From Bradyrhizobium sp. Arg816 (GTDB lineage Bacteria > Pseudomonadota > Alphaproteobacteria > Rhizobiales > Xanthobacteraceae): a DNA stretch of 64,000 nt. Position 1 is the stretch's first letter. Every line of letters begins with the position of its first letter. Where the stretch lies: contig NZ_JAPRAQ010000002.1 in the NCBI RefSeq assembly GCF_029989365.1, forward strand, positions 1 to 64,000, read 5' to 3'. Of this stretch, positions 22,559 through 31,514 are shown piece by piece. The notes beneath the pieces are model-generated. The model made no database searches. It was not told where the DNA came from and was given only the letters and a program-made list of their open reading frames with translations. The translations under genes were made by a program, and so were the position numbers.

Positions 22559-22930
22559 CTAGCCGCCGCGAAGGGCGGCTTCGATGGTCTTGCTGAGCGC
22601 GTCGAGCTGGAACGGCTTCTGCAGCGCCGGCCGGTCGCGGTACTGCTCGGGCAGACCGGAGGAGCCGTAGCCGGTGGCGAAGATGAACGGGCACCCCTTC
22701 GCCTTGATGACATCGGCGACCGGAGAGATGACCTTGCCGTTGACGTTGACGTCGAGGATGGCGATGTCGAACTCGGTCGCCTGGGCGAGCCGCAGGGCCT
22801 CGGTGATATCGCCGGCCTCGGCAGCCACCTGGTAGCCGAGCTCTTCGAGCATATCCGCGACCATCATCCTGATCATCACCTCGTCCTCGACGAGGAATAC
22901 GGAGCGGCCCGATGGCCCGGTCGCGGTCAT
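22559..22930 (-). CDS. Single-domain response regulator
   Basis: 123 aa CheY-like receiver with no output domain: acidic pocket EDE (15-17), phospho-acceptor Asp60 (DIAILDVNVNG), switch residue region FATGYG and the conserved Lys in LQKPF. The VNVNG loop and ATGYG are typical of receivers used with HWE/HisKA2 kinases in rhizobia. ATG 22930 is chosen because AAGGA precedes it; upstream in-frame starts to 23062 lack one. It is convergent with surE (3-nt gap) and divergent from pcm. No kinase is adjacent. Confidence 0.85.
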   Translation of the reverse strand: MTATGPSGRSVFLVEDEVMIRMMVADMLEELGYQVAAEAGDITEALRLAQATEFDIAILDVNVNGKVISPVADVIKAKGCPFIFATGYGSSGLPEQYRDRPALQKPFQLDALSKTIEAALRGG

Positions 22931-23167
22931 AGTCGTTGAGTCCTTGCCCATTTGCGGAAAACGTTCGCAGATAACGCGAATCGACGCAATGCGCGTTTCG
23001 GCGAGCGGACACCTGAAAATGGTCTTTGCAGCCAACCCGTTGCAAGCCGATTTATGGTCCAATACCGCGCCCGAAAGGCTATCATGGGTTCCTGGGTAGG
23101 AACAGGATTCCCGCCCCGGGTCTTAACGAGACAAGTGGCCCCGGACCCGACGAAACGATAAGCAGCA

Positions 23168-23818
23168 ATGACCTCCGATCAGCACCCGCCGGAAAAGATG
23201 ATGTTTCAGCTCTCGCTGAGGCGCCGCGGCATCAGCGATCAGGCGGTGCTGCGGACCATGGAGGAGGTGCCGCGCGATCTGTTCGTCGAGGAGACCGATC
23301 GCGACGCCGCCTATCGTGACAGCGCGCTGCCGATCGCCTGCGGGCAGACCATCAGCCAACCCTTCGTCGTCGCCTACATGACCGAGCAGCTCCAGCTCCA
23401 GAAGAAGCACCGCGTGCTCGAGATTGGCGCCGGCTCGGGCTATCAGGCCGCCGTGCTGTCGCGGCTCGCGGGCCAGGTGCTGACCGTCGAGCGCTACCGC
23501 AAGCTTGCGGAGGCGGCACGCGCCCGGCTTGAAAAGCTCGGCTGTCACAATGTCGAGGTGATGCTCGGCGACGGCCTCAACCTGCCGGCCAATATCGGCC
23601 CGTTCGACCGCATCATCGTGACCGCCGCGATCGAGCAGCTTCCGGAGAACCTGGTCGAGCGGTTGGAGGTCGGCGGCATCCTGATCGCGCCCATCGGCCC
23701 GCACCATGGTGTGCAGACGCTGGTCCGTCTCAGCCGGACCGAAGCCGGGATCGAGCGCAAGGAACTCGTCGAGGTCCGCTTCGTGCCGGCGCTGCCCGGG
23801 GTGGCGCGGGAACTCTAG
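23168..23818 (+). CDS. pcm: Protein-L-isoaspartate O-methyltransferase
   Basis: Repairs isoaspartyl damage in proteins using S-adenosylmethionine; cytoplasmic. 216 aa. Visible: VPRDLFV, the substrate loop [13 protein letters not shown], and SAM motif [16 protein letters not shown] followed by VERYRKL. Precedes the LytM lipoprotein gene as in many proteobacteria. Confidence 0.95.
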   Translation: MTSDQHPPEKMMFQLSLRRRGISDQAVLRTMEEVPRDLFVEETDRDAAYRDSALPIACGQTISQPFVVAYMTEQLQLQKKHRVLEIGAGSGYQAAVLSRLAGQVLTVERYRKLAEAARARLEKLGCHNVEVMLGDGLNLPANIGPFDRIIVTAAIEQLPENLVERLEVGGILIAPIGPHHGVQTLVRLSRTEAGIERKELVEVRFVPALPGVAREL

Positions 23819-23926
23819 ATTTCCGGATCGGCTGTGCTGCCAACATCTTATGGGAGGGTTAAGCCGTTATTTACTCGCGACGTGTTTACTTAAAAGATCA
23901 GTTCTGTTGCGTACGAGTGAGTAACC

Positions 23927-25306
23927 ATGTCTGTTGTCGCCGAGTTGCTTTACTCGCGCCGCGTGCCGCAGGTTGCGGTCTTGGCGCTGATCTCGTTCAG
24001 CTTTGCAGGGTGCAGCGCCGACATGCAGTCGCGGCTGTCCCAGTCGAACTTCTCCAACCCCTTCTCGTCTGATCAGACCGGTACGGTGCAGCAGGCGCCG
24101 CCGCAGCAGCGTGAGCTGCCGCAATATTCGCGGCCGCAGACGCAGCCCGGTTATTATCAGTCGCAGCCCTTGCCGCCGCCGGCGGTCTCCGCGCCGCAAT
24201 CCTATCCCGTTGCGGGAGGTGGTGGCGTGTCCGGAGGCGGCCGTGGCGTCAGCTCCTACGCGTCCCCGGCGCAGCCGCATCTGGAGACCACGGCCACCGT
24301 GCCGCCGCGCTCGGTCGCCGCCGCCCAGGCGGCCGGCGGGACCAAAATCATCGTCGGCACCAGCGACACGCTCGACGTGCTCGCCAAGCGCTATCGCGTC
24401 ACGCCGCAGGCGATCCTCGCCGCCAACGGCTACAAGGGCCCGCGCGCGCTCTCGCCCGGTCAGCAACTGATCATCCCGCATCCGGCCACAGCCGCTGCGC
24501 CCGCACCGGCGATGGCTCCTGTCGCGGCGGCTCCCGCGATGGCGCCTGCTGCGAAGCCGGTTGCAGTCGCAGCGCCGCCGAGCACGCACTTCGTCAATCA
24601 CGGCGACACGCTCGCCAGCATTGCCCGCAAGAACCATATCTCGTCGGCTGAGCTTGCCCGTGCCAACGGCCTCGATCCGTCGGCCAAGCTCAAGCTCGGC
24701 ACCAGGCTGACCGTACCCGGTGCCAAGACCGCTGCCCTTGCGGTGCCGGTTGCCGCTGCTCCCGTCGCCGGGACGCTGCAGCCCGTTGCGGTTGCTCCCG
24801 CACCCGCCACCAAGATGGCCGCTGTCGCCGCACCGGTGCAAAGCGCGCGTCTGGCCCAGGCCACGGCCAATGTCGAAGAGAAGGCCGCGGAGGCTCCGGC
24901 GAAAGCTGCGGAGACCACCAGCGCGCTGCCGACCTTCCGCTGGCCGGTGCGCGGCAAGGTGGTCACGACCTACGGCGCCAAGACCAATGGCAAGTCCAAT
25001 GACGGCATCAATCTCGCGGTGCCCGAGGGGACGCCGGTCAAGGCGGCTGAAGACGGCGTCGTCGCCTATTCAGGCAACGAGCTCAAAGGTTACGGCAATC
25101 TGGTCCTGGTTCGGCACTCCAACGGCTACGTCACCGCATATGCCCATGCGAGTGAGCTGATGGTGAAGCGCGGCGATACCATCAAGCGCGGTCAGGTCAT
25201 TGCCAAGTCGGGTCAATCCGGGGAGGTGGCGTCGCCGCAGCTCCACTTCGAGATCCGTAAGGGATCGAGCCCGGTTGACCCGCTTCAATTCCTGAACGGG
25301 GCGTGA
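23927..25306 (+). CDS. nlpD: LysM/LytM (M23-like) lipoprotein, NlpD-type
   Basis: 459 aa. Lipoprotein signal with lipobox FAGC (Cys29); two LysM glycan-binding domains (about 139-185 and 220-265); an Ala/Pro linker; and a C-terminal M23/LytM domain (about 334-459). The first metal ligand of active M23 enzymes is replaced (SNDGINLAV where HxxxD is expected), as in E. coli NlpD, so it more likely activates cell-wall amidases than cuts peptidoglycan. LHFEIRKG near the end is the conserved second motif. Position after pcm supports the NlpD name. Confidence 0.88.
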   Translation: MSVVAELLYSRRVPQVAVLALISFSFAGCSADMQSRLSQSNFSNPFSSDQTGTVQQAPPQQRELPQYSRPQTQPGYYQSQPLPPPAVSAPQSYPVAGGGGVSGGGRGVSSYASPAQPHLETTATVPPRSVAAAQAAGGTKIIVGTSDTLDVLAKRYRVTPQAILAANGYKGPRALSPGQQLIIPHPATAAAPAPAMAPVAAAPAMAPAAKPVAVAAPPSTHFVNHGDTLASIARKNHISSAELARANGLDPSAKLKLGTRLTVPGAKTAALAVPVAAAPVAGTLQPVAVAPAPATKMAAVAAPVQSARLAQATANVEEKAAEAPAKAAETTSALPTFRWPVRGKVVTTYGAKTNGKSNDGINLAVPEGTPVKAAEDGVVAYSGNELKGYGNLVLVRHSNGYVTAYAHASELMVKRGDTIKRGQVIAKSGQSGEVASPQLHFEIRKGSSPVDPLQFLNGA

Positions 25307-25346
25307 GGCGCGGGCCCGGAGTAGGGCACGCGATCACCACGCGTAT

Positions 25347-25400
25347 GCTGTCATCGCCCGCCTTGTGCGTATTGCGCACTGGAGCGGGCGATCCAGTATT
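25347..25400. repeat. Dispersed palindromic repeat
   Basis: ATCGCCCGC (25353-25361) and GCGGGCGAT (25384-25392) are perfect arms around an inner GTGCG/CGCAC stem; flanks TGTCATCGCCC and GATCCAGTA match the family seen at 19607-19710. Confidence 0.55.
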
Positions 25401-25620
25401 TCAGAGGCGGCGGTCGCCAAGCCGAGAAACTGCCTCGAACCGTGGCGTACTGAGGCTTTTGTGTCCGGACAATCAATTATCGAAAAACAACCCCATGCAA
25501 AGTAGCCGATGGCTGCCGGTGGCATGTCCTAATGTTCTGAATCTGCTTCGGTTTCGATGGCGCAGCGGACATGGCAGCGCTTGCTGGCGACCCAGCGCCG
25601 TCGTGACCCGATCAGGACCC

Positions 25621-25634
25621 TTGATCTAGATCAA
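25621..25634. promoter_or_regulatory. FNR/FixK-type box upstream of the FGE-sulfatase genes
   Basis: TTGATCTAGATCAA is a perfect 14-bp palindrome that fits the CRP/FNR-family FixK consensus TTG(A/C)-N6-(T/G)CAA. Its centre is 73 nt before the FGE start codon. A class II arrangement (-41.5) would put transcription start near 25669, with TATCCG at 25655-25660 as the -10 element. This predicts induction at low oxygen. Inference from sequence only. Confidence 0.6.
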
Positions 25635-25700
25635 CCGGGAAGTCTGGCGTTCCGTATCCGTAGCGGCGCAGGCCAATGACGCTCGGGTCCGGAGATCGGC

Positions 25701-26696
25701 ATGAAGCTGGCTGATGCGAAATCGTCGCCTGATTCCGGACAATCGGTCCAGCATCCAGCAGGTGAGGGGATGCTGTACGTGCCAAACGGCACGTTTCGCA
25801 TGGGTTCGGATCGGCACTATCCGGAGGAAGCGCCGGTCCACCGCGTCACCGTGGATGCGTTTTGGATGGATTGCCATCCAGTGACCAACCGGCAATTCAA
25901 GGCGTTCGCCAAAGCTACCGGCCACGTCACCGTTGCCGAGATCACGCCCGATCCAAAGGACTATCCGGGAATACTCCCGCACATGGTCTATGCGGGCTCG
26001 CTGATGTTCTCTCCGCCCGCTTATCCGGTCAGTCTCCGGGACTTCAGCCAGTGGTGGACCTTCGCCAAAGGCGCGGACTGGCGGCATCCCTACGGGCCGG
26101 GCAGCGACATCCGTGGGCTGGACGATCATCCCGTCGTGCATGTGGCCTTCAGCGATGCGCTCGCCTACGCAAAATGGGCCGGCAAGGATTTGCCAACCGA
26201 GGCGGAATGGGAATTCGCGGCGCGCGGCGGGCTGGACGGCGCCGAGTTCGCATGGGGGGATGAATTTGCGCCCGGGGGCCGTCACATGGCCAACACCTGG
26301 CAGGGCGAATTTCCACGCCAGAACACCAGGGACGACGGATACGAACGGACATCGCCGGTCACCGCATTTCCGCCGAACGGTTACGGGCTGCACGATCTGA
26401 TCGGCAACGTCTGGGAATGGACGTCCGACTGGTACTCGCCTCGGCATGAGGCTGACGCAGCAAAAGCCTGCTGCATTCCAGAGAACCCGCGCGGCGGCCG
26501 CGAGGCCGATAGCTACGACCCCAGAACGACCAACGTCAAGATTCCACGCAAGGTCATCAAGGGCGGCTCGCATTTGTGCGCGCCGAACTACTGCCGACGC
26601 TACCGGCCGGCAGCGCGACACGCGGAGCCGGTCGACACATCCACGAGTCATCTTGGATTTCGGTGCATCAGGCGAGGAGCCTCTGACGCATCATAA
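25701..26696 (+). CDS. Formylglycine-generating enzyme family protein
   Basis: 331 aa, SUMF1/EgtB-fold sulfatase-modifying factor. Oxidises the active-site Cys of sulfatases to formylglycine using O2. Visible: the N-terminal GTFRMGSDRHYPEEAPVHRVTVDAF block, the central DLPTEAEWEFAARGG and GNVWEWTSDWY motifs, and the C-terminal GGSHLCAPNYCRRYRPAARH where Cys293 and Cys298 match the catalytic Cys pair of human FGE (C336/C341). No signal peptide, so it acts on nascent or unfolded sulfatase in the cytoplasm. First gene after the FixK-like box and 15 nt before a sulfatase gene; GGAG precedes ATG 25701. Confidence 0.93.
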   Translation: MKLADAKSSPDSGQSVQHPAGEGMLYVPNGTFRMGSDRHYPEEAPVHRVTVDAFWMDCHPVTNRQFKAFAKATGHVTVAEITPDPKDYPGILPHMVYAGSLMFSPPAYPVSLRDFSQWWTFAKGADWRHPYGPGSDIRGLDDHPVVHVAFSDALAYAKWAGKDLPTEAEWEFAARGGLDGAEFAWGDEFAPGGRHMANTWQGEFPRQNTRDDGYERTSPVTAFPPNGYGLHDLIGNVWEWTSDWYSPRHEADAAKACCIPENPRGGREADSYDPRTTNVKIPRKVIKGGSHLCAPNYCRRYRPAARHAEPVDTSTSHLGFRCIRRGASDAS

Positions 26697-26711
26697 CGGG
26701 AGAGCGACGTC

Positions 26712-28487
26712 ATGTTGAATTGCATATTCGATGACAAGCTGTCGACCGCAACGCCGCACAAGACGCCCAGTTGTCACAAGAGGTCCTGCGCCTCGCTGCT
26801 TGGCGCGACGATGTTGATGTCGCTGTCCGGAACAGCCAGCACTCCGGCGACCGCACAGCCGGCGCAAAAGCCCAACATCCTCTTCATCATGGGTGACGAC
26901 ATCGGCCTGTACCAGCCAAGCATCTACCATCGCGGATTGATGGTCGGGGAGACGCCCAACATCGATCGCATCGGCAATGAAGGCGCGATATTCACGCATT
27001 ATTATGCCGAGCAGAGCTGCACGGCAGGGCGGAACGCTTTCTTCACCGGCATGCACCCGTTGCGCACCGGTATGATCCCCCCACAACTGCCCGGCAGTCC
27101 GTCCTATCTGCGGCCCGGCACCCCGGCGCTCGCCAAGTTCCTGCTCGATCTCGGCTACAACACCGGCGAGTTCGGCAAGAACCATCTCGGCGATCACACC
27201 GACGCGCTGCCGACCGCGCATGGCTTCCAGGAATACTGGGGCTATCTGTATCACCTCGATGCGATGCAGGGCGTGAGCTTCCCGGACATCAACAAGTCCC
27301 CCACCCAGCAGACAGTTGCCCCGCCATGCAAGAATACGCCGATCCCCGGCATCCCGGAGGTACCGGGCGCGGTCGATCCGAAAACGTCGGTTTGCCTGAC
27401 GCCTCCGCGCAACGTCCTGTCGTGCAAGTCGGATGGCACATCCAGGACTCAGCAGTGTATCGACCAGGGCCCGCTGACGCTCGAGCGATCGAAGGGGGTC
27501 GACGAGGAAATCTCGGCCAAGGTCGTCGACTTCATCGATCGCAACGATCCGAAGACGACGGGTAAGCCGTTCTTCGTCTGGTACAACCCCGCGCGTATGC
27601 ACATCACGACCGTGCTGAATGACAAGTACGCGGCCATGGTCGGCGAGCCCGGCGGCAAGGACTGGGGCCTCAACGAGGCCGGCATGAAGCAGCTCGACGA
27701 TAACATCGGCGTGGTGCTGAAGAAGCTCCAGGACATGGGCCAGCTCGACAACACGATCGTGGTGTTCACGACCGACAACGGTGCCGAAACCATCACCTTC
27801 CCGGACGGCGGCACAACTCCGTTCAAGGGCGGCAAGCTGAGCACCTGGGAAGGCGGCATGCGCGCTCCGGCGCTCGTTCGCTGGCCCGGGGTTATCAAGC
27901 CCGGCACCATCAAGAACGACATCTTCGCTTCGCTCGACTGGCTGCCGACGTTTGTCAACATCGCGGGCGGCGCAAAGGGAGATGCGCTGAAGAAGCGCAT
28001 CGAGGCCGGCCAATATCCCGGCATCGTGAAGACGACGCTCGATGGCGTCGATCAGACCGAATACCTCTCCGGGCGTTCGGAAACGTCGGCGCGCGATACC
28101 TTCTTCTACTATTCGGGCAAGGACCCGTCGGCCGTCCGCTACAAGAACTGGAAGATCTACTTTACGATGGTCTCCGACGCGCCGCAGGGCTTCATTGCCG
28201 GCGCGCTTCCCTATCACTGGGCCCAGGTCGTCAATATCAAGCGAGACCCGTTCGAGACCTCCATTGGTTCACAATTCAAGACACTCATAGGCGTGGGCGG
28301 CTCAATCGGCAATCCTTCCACAGCCTACATCTATGACTGGAACATGCTGCCCATCGGGCAGGCGCTGTGGCTGAAGGAACTCGAGAGCTATATTGCTTAC
28401 CCACCGCTGCAGGACCCGGCGAGCTACAACCTCGATCAGGTGCTGCAACAGGTCAAGCAGGCCAAAGTTGCCGGTCGCAGCGACTAG
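26712..28487 (+). CDS. Arylsulfatase, exported (type I, Cys-type)
   Basis: 591 aa alkaline-phosphatase-fold sulfatase that hydrolyses sulfate esters. The formylglycine motif is C103-T-A-G-R. Metal-site motifs MGDDIG (N-terminal), FGKNHLGDH and TTDNGAE are present. Signal peptide region: hydrophobic stretch CASLLGATMLMSLSG (26-40) with cleavage near ATA|Q (48), preceded by an unusually long polar N-region; no clear twin-arginine. ATG 26712 is supported by GGGAGAG upstream and by alignment of this spacer with that of the next sulfatase. Likely co-transcribed with the FGE gene. Confidence 0.93.
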   Translation: MLNCIFDDKLSTATPHKTPSCHKRSCASLLGATMLMSLSGTASTPATAQPAQKPNILFIMGDDIGLYQPSIYHRGLMVGETPNIDRIGNEGAIFTHYYAEQSCTAGRNAFFTGMHPLRTGMIPPQLPGSPSYLRPGTPALAKFLLDLGYNTGEFGKNHLGDHTDALPTAHGFQEYWGYLYHLDAMQGVSFPDINKSPTQQTVAPPCKNTPIPGIPEVPGAVDPKTSVCLTPPRNVLSCKSDGTSRTQQCIDQGPLTLERSKGVDEEISAKVVDFIDRNDPKTTGKPFFVWYNPARMHITTVLNDKYAAMVGEPGGKDWGLNEAGMKQLDDNIGVVLKKLQDMGQLDNTIVVFTTDNGAETITFPDGGTTPFKGGKLSTWEGGMRAPALVRWPGVIKPGTIKNDIFASLDWLPTFVNIAGGAKGDALKKRIEAGQYPGIVKTTLDGVDQTEYLSGRSETSARDTFFYYSGKDPSAVRYKNWKIYFTMVSDAPQGFIAGALPYHWAQVVNIKRDPFETSIGSQFKTLIGVGGSIGNPSTAYIYDWNMLPIGQALWLKELESYIAYPPLQDPASYNLDQVLQQVKQAKVAGRSD

Positions 28488-28515
28488 CTGCGTGAGACGA
28501 ACGGGATCTGACGAA

Positions 28516-28543
28516 GCGGGCGCCCCACGACGGGGGCGCCCGC
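28516..28543 (+). terminator. Intercistronic hairpin between the sulfatase genes
   Basis: GCGGGCGCCCC (28516-28526) and GGGGCGCCCGC (28533-28543) form a perfect 11-bp stem with a 6-nt loop. No T-run follows, so it may stabilise or attenuate rather than end the transcript. A similar GCGGGCGC/GCGCCCGC hairpin (30403-30431) lies after the second sulfatase. Confidence 0.4.
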
Positions 28544-28570
28544 CAACGGAATTGCGAGCAAAGTGATAAC

Positions 28571-28630
28571 GGCCCGCGCGGGCCGGTCGGCACCTCCACA
28601 AGCCATTTCGGCTTCCGATGCATCAAGCGA
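28571..28630 (+). pseudogene. Remnant of an FGE gene 3' end
   Basis: From 28583 this reads PVGTSTSHFGFRCIKR, matching the C-terminus PVDTSTSHLGFRCIRR of the FGE at 25701-26696. Similarity continues through the spacer up to the next ATG (GCATCA-AACGG-AGAG-ACGTCATG in both). The rest of the FGE copy is gone. It shows that the second sulfatase arose with, or was recombined from, an FGE-sulfatase unit. Confidence 0.8.
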
Positions 28631-28667
28631 ACAGAACAAATTGCATCACAACGGAGAGGAGCACGTC

Positions 28668-30377
28668 ATGAGTAACAAGCTTCCGCCAGAAGAATCCCAC
28701 GACGTTGCGCCGCAATCGGGCGGCGGAATGAAACGCCGCGATCTGCTGCTGAGCGGCAGTTCGCTTGTGGCCGCTTCGGCACTCACCGCGGTCGGGCTAA
28801 CAAGTTCTGCGCATGCGCAGCAACCAACGCCGTCACCCGCGCCAGCCGGGCAGCGGCCGAACATCGTCTTCATCATGGGTGACGACATCGGCATGTGGAA
28901 TATCGGCGCTTATCACCGCGGCCTGATGGCCGGCCGGACGCCCAATCTCGACAAGCTCGCCGCCGAAGGCATGCTGTTCACCGATTACTATGCCGAGGCG
29001 AGCTGCACGGCAGGTCGCGCCAACTTCATCACCGGTGAATTGCCAATCCGCACCGGCATGACCACTGTCGGCCAGGCCGGCGCTGCCATCGGCATACCCG
29101 CGCAGGCCGTGACCATCGCCACGGCGTTGAAAGGAATGGGTTACGCCACCGGCCAGTTTGGCAAGAATCACCTCGGCGACAAGAATGAATTCTTGCCGAC
29201 AGTGCACGGCTTCGACGAGTTCTTCGGTTACCTCTATCACCTCGACGCAATGGAAGACCCCGCGCACCCAAACTACCCGCAGGATCTGCTGAACGTCGTC
29301 GGTCCACGCAACATGCTTCATACTTATGCGACCAACGTGGATGACCCCACGGTGGACCCGCGTTGGGGCAAGGTTGGAAAGCAGAAGATCGAGGATGCTG
29401 GAACGCTCTATCCCAAGCGAATGGAGACCGTGGACGACGAAATCCGCGACCTGGCGATCAAGTTCATCGAGAAGGCCAAGGCCGACAACAAGCCGTTCTT
29501 CCTGTGGCTCAATCCAACCCGGATGCACATCGTAACGCATCTTTCACCAAAGTACGAGGCGACGCGCAACTCCAAGAACGGCTGGTCGATACATGAAGCC
29601 GGCATGGCGCAGCTCGATGACGACATCGGCATCGTGATGCAGAAGCTCAAGGATATGGGTGTGGACGACAACACCATCGTGGTCTTCACCACCGACAACG
29701 GCACCGAGGTCTTCACGTGGCCCGACGGCGGACAGACGCCTTTTGCGCAGAGCAAAGGCACCGTCATGGAAGGTGGCTTCCGCGTCCCCTGCATGATCCG
29801 TTGGCCGGGCAAGGTGCCGGCCGGCAAGGTCGAGAACGGCATCATTTCCGGCCTGGACTGGTTTCCCACCTTCCTGGCGGCGGCCGGCAACCCGAACATT
29901 GCAGAGGAGCTGAAGAAGGGCAAACAGATCGGTGACACGACCTATAAGTGCTATCTGGACGGCTATAACCAGATCGACATGATTACCGGCAAGGGGCCGT
30001 CGAACCGGCACGAAATCTTTTACTTCGGAGAGAGCGAACTCGGGGCCGTGCGCATCGACGACTTCAAGTATCGTTTCATCGACCAGCCTAGAGGCTGGCT
30101 CGGTGAAAAAACCAAGGCTGACGTGCCCTACTTGACGAACCTTCGCCTCGATCCGTTCGAGCGCACGGGCTGGCCCGATAGCGGGTCGAAAGAGGGCGCG
30201 CAGCAATACTTCGACTGGTTCAAATACGAATTCTGGCGCTTTGTGTTTGTTCAGCAGCAGGTCGAAAAGCTGGCGATGACAGCGATCGAGTTTCCGCCGA
30301 TGCAAAAGGGCGCGAGCTTCAACCTCGATGCCGTGAAGGCGAAAATCGAGGCGGCCCGGGCGGCAGTGAGTAGGTAG
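28668..30377 (+). CDS. Arylsulfatase with twin-arginine signal
   Basis: 569 aa paralogue of the upstream sulfatase. N-terminal KRRDLLLSGSSLVAASALTA (22-41) is a twin-arginine-type signal (R23-R24) with cleavage near AHA|Q (50), so export is probably by TatABC after folding. The formylglycine motif is C113-T-A-G-R; MGDDIGMW, FGKNHLGDKNEFLPTVHGF and TTDNGTE mark the metal and substrate site. ATG 28668 follows GGAGAGGAG and aligns with the start of the first sulfatase; Met21 is possible. The FGE at 25701 would supply formylglycine in the cytoplasm before export. Confidence 0.93.
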   Translation: MSNKLPPEESHDVAPQSGGGMKRRDLLLSGSSLVAASALTAVGLTSSAHAQQPTPSPAPAGQRPNIVFIMGDDIGMWNIGAYHRGLMAGRTPNLDKLAAEGMLFTDYYAEASCTAGRANFITGELPIRTGMTTVGQAGAAIGIPAQAVTIATALKGMGYATGQFGKNHLGDKNEFLPTVHGFDEFFGYLYHLDAMEDPAHPNYPQDLLNVVGPRNMLHTYATNVDDPTVDPRWGKVGKQKIEDAGTLYPKRMETVDDEIRDLAIKFIEKAKADNKPFFLWLNPTRMHIVTHLSPKYEATRNSKNGWSIHEAGMAQLDDDIGIVMQKLKDMGVDDNTIVVFTTDNGTEVFTWPDGGQTPFAQSKGTVMEGGFRVPCMIRWPGKVPAGKVENGIISGLDWFPTFLAAAGNPNIAEELKKGKQIGDTTYKCYLDGYNQIDMITGKGPSNRHEIFYFGESELGAVRIDDFKYRFIDQPRGWLGEKTKADVPYLTNLRLDPFERTGWPDSGSKEGAQQYFDWFKYEFWRFVFVQQQVEKLAMTAIEFPPMQKGASFNLDAVKAKIEAARAAVSR

Positions 30378-30402
30378 TCGCCAGGGCTTCGACTGATTTA
30401 TG

Positions 30403-30431
30403 GCGGGCGCGCCGAATTTCCGTGCGCCCGC
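30403..30431 (+). terminator. Intercistronic hairpin after the second sulfatase
   Basis: GCGGGCGC (30403-30410) and GCGCCCGC (30424-30431) form an 8-bp stem with a 13-nt loop, 24 nt before the HAD gene. No T-run. Its arms resemble those of the hairpin between the sulfatases. Confidence 0.3.
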
Positions 30432-30454
30432 TGGGCAATGGAAAGGCGTCGACC

Positions 30455-31492
30455 ATGAAGCCGATCATCCGTTTACCTGCTATCGATCGCCGCGTTCTTC
30501 TCTCGTCCTTGGCGATGCTTCCGGTACTGTCCGTTTCACTCCGTTCCAACTCCGCAATGGCACAAGCGCAGAGCGATCCACTGCCATCATGGAACGACGG
30601 CGCGACCAAGGCCTCGATCCTCGACTTTGTTGCGCGCGTCACGACGCAAGATGGGCCTTATTTCGTCCCGGTCGACCAGCGCATCGCGACCTTCGACAAT
30701 GACGGCACGCTCTGGATCGAGCAGCCAATGTACATACAGCTGGCCTTCGCACTGGACCGCGTGAAGGCCATGGCGCCCATGCATCCGGAATGGAAGACCA
30801 AGCAGCCATTCGCAGCGGTGCTCGACAACGATCTGAAGGCGCTGGCGGCTTCCGGCGAAAAGGGATTGGTCGAGATCATCGCGGTAACTCATGCCGACAT
30901 GACGACGGCAGAGTTCGAAAAAATCGTAACCGACTGGCTCGCGACCGCGCGCGACCGTCGCTTCAAGCGCCCTTATACTGAGCTCGTCTATCAGCCGATG
31001 CTCGAACTGCTCGCCTATCTCCGGGCCAGCGGCTTCAAGACCTTCATTGTGTCAGGCGGCGGCATCGAATTCATGCGGCCCTGGACCGAGCGGATCTACG
31101 GAATACCGCCGGAGCAGGTTGTCGGATCGTCGATCAAGACCCGATTTGAGATAAAGGACGGTGCGCCAACGCTCTTCCGGCTGCCCGATGTCAATTTTAT
31201 CGACGACAAGGCCGGCAAGCCAATCGGGATCAATAGCCACATTGGCCGGCGTCCGATTGCCGCCTTCGGCAACTCCGACGGCGATCTCGAAATGCTGCAA
31301 TGGGCGACGCTCGGCGCCAGTGGCGCGCGGTTCGGCCTGATCGTCCACCATACCGATGCGGAGCGTGAATATGCCTACGATCGCGACTCGCATTTCGGGA
31401 AACTCGACGTCGCGCTCGACGCCGCGGCCGTCAACAAGTGGGCGGTGGTCGACATGAAGAAGGACTGGAAGCGCATCTTTGCCTTCGACTGA
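30455..31492 (+). CDS. Exported HAD-superfamily phosphatase
   Basis: 345 aa. N-terminal AIDRRVLLSSLAMLPVLSVS with R12-R13 and cleavage near AMA|Q looks like a twin-arginine or Sec signal. HAD motif I is FDNDGTLW (nucleophile D81, D83), motif II is FIVSGGG, and motif IV GNSDGDLEML. Resembles phosphoserine-phosphatase-like HAD enzymes; substrate unknown. Co-oriented with the sulfatases, so possibly part of the same scavenging set for sulfate or phosphate esters. ATG 30455 chosen with GGAAAGG upstream; an earlier in-frame start (30422) would mask the signal. Confidence 0.85.
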   Translation: MKPIIRLPAIDRRVLLSSLAMLPVLSVSLRSNSAMAQAQSDPLPSWNDGATKASILDFVARVTTQDGPYFVPVDQRIATFDNDGTLWIEQPMYIQLAFALDRVKAMAPMHPEWKTKQPFAAVLDNDLKALAASGEKGLVEIIAVTHADMTTAEFEKIVTDWLATARDRRFKRPYTELVYQPMLELLAYLRASGFKTFIVSGGGIEFMRPWTERIYGIPPEQVVGSSIKTRFEIKDGAPTLFRLPDVNFIDDKAGKPIGINSHIGRRPIAAFGNSDGDLEMLQWATLGASGARFGLIVHHTDAEREYAYDRDSHFGKLDVALDAAAVNKWAVVDMKKDWKRIFAFD

Positions 31493-31514
31493 CATCCTCT
31501 AAGGACCCATAAGA

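Larger units (their letters stand above)
25307..25700. other. Non-coding junction at the left edge of the sulfatase island
   Basis: 394 bp between nlpD and the FGE gene. It holds a dispersed palindromic repeat (25347-25400) and an FNR/FixK-type box (25621-25634). A TATCCG hexamer at 25655-25660 is suitably placed as a -10 element for activation from that box. No convincing ORF. Confidence 0.5.
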
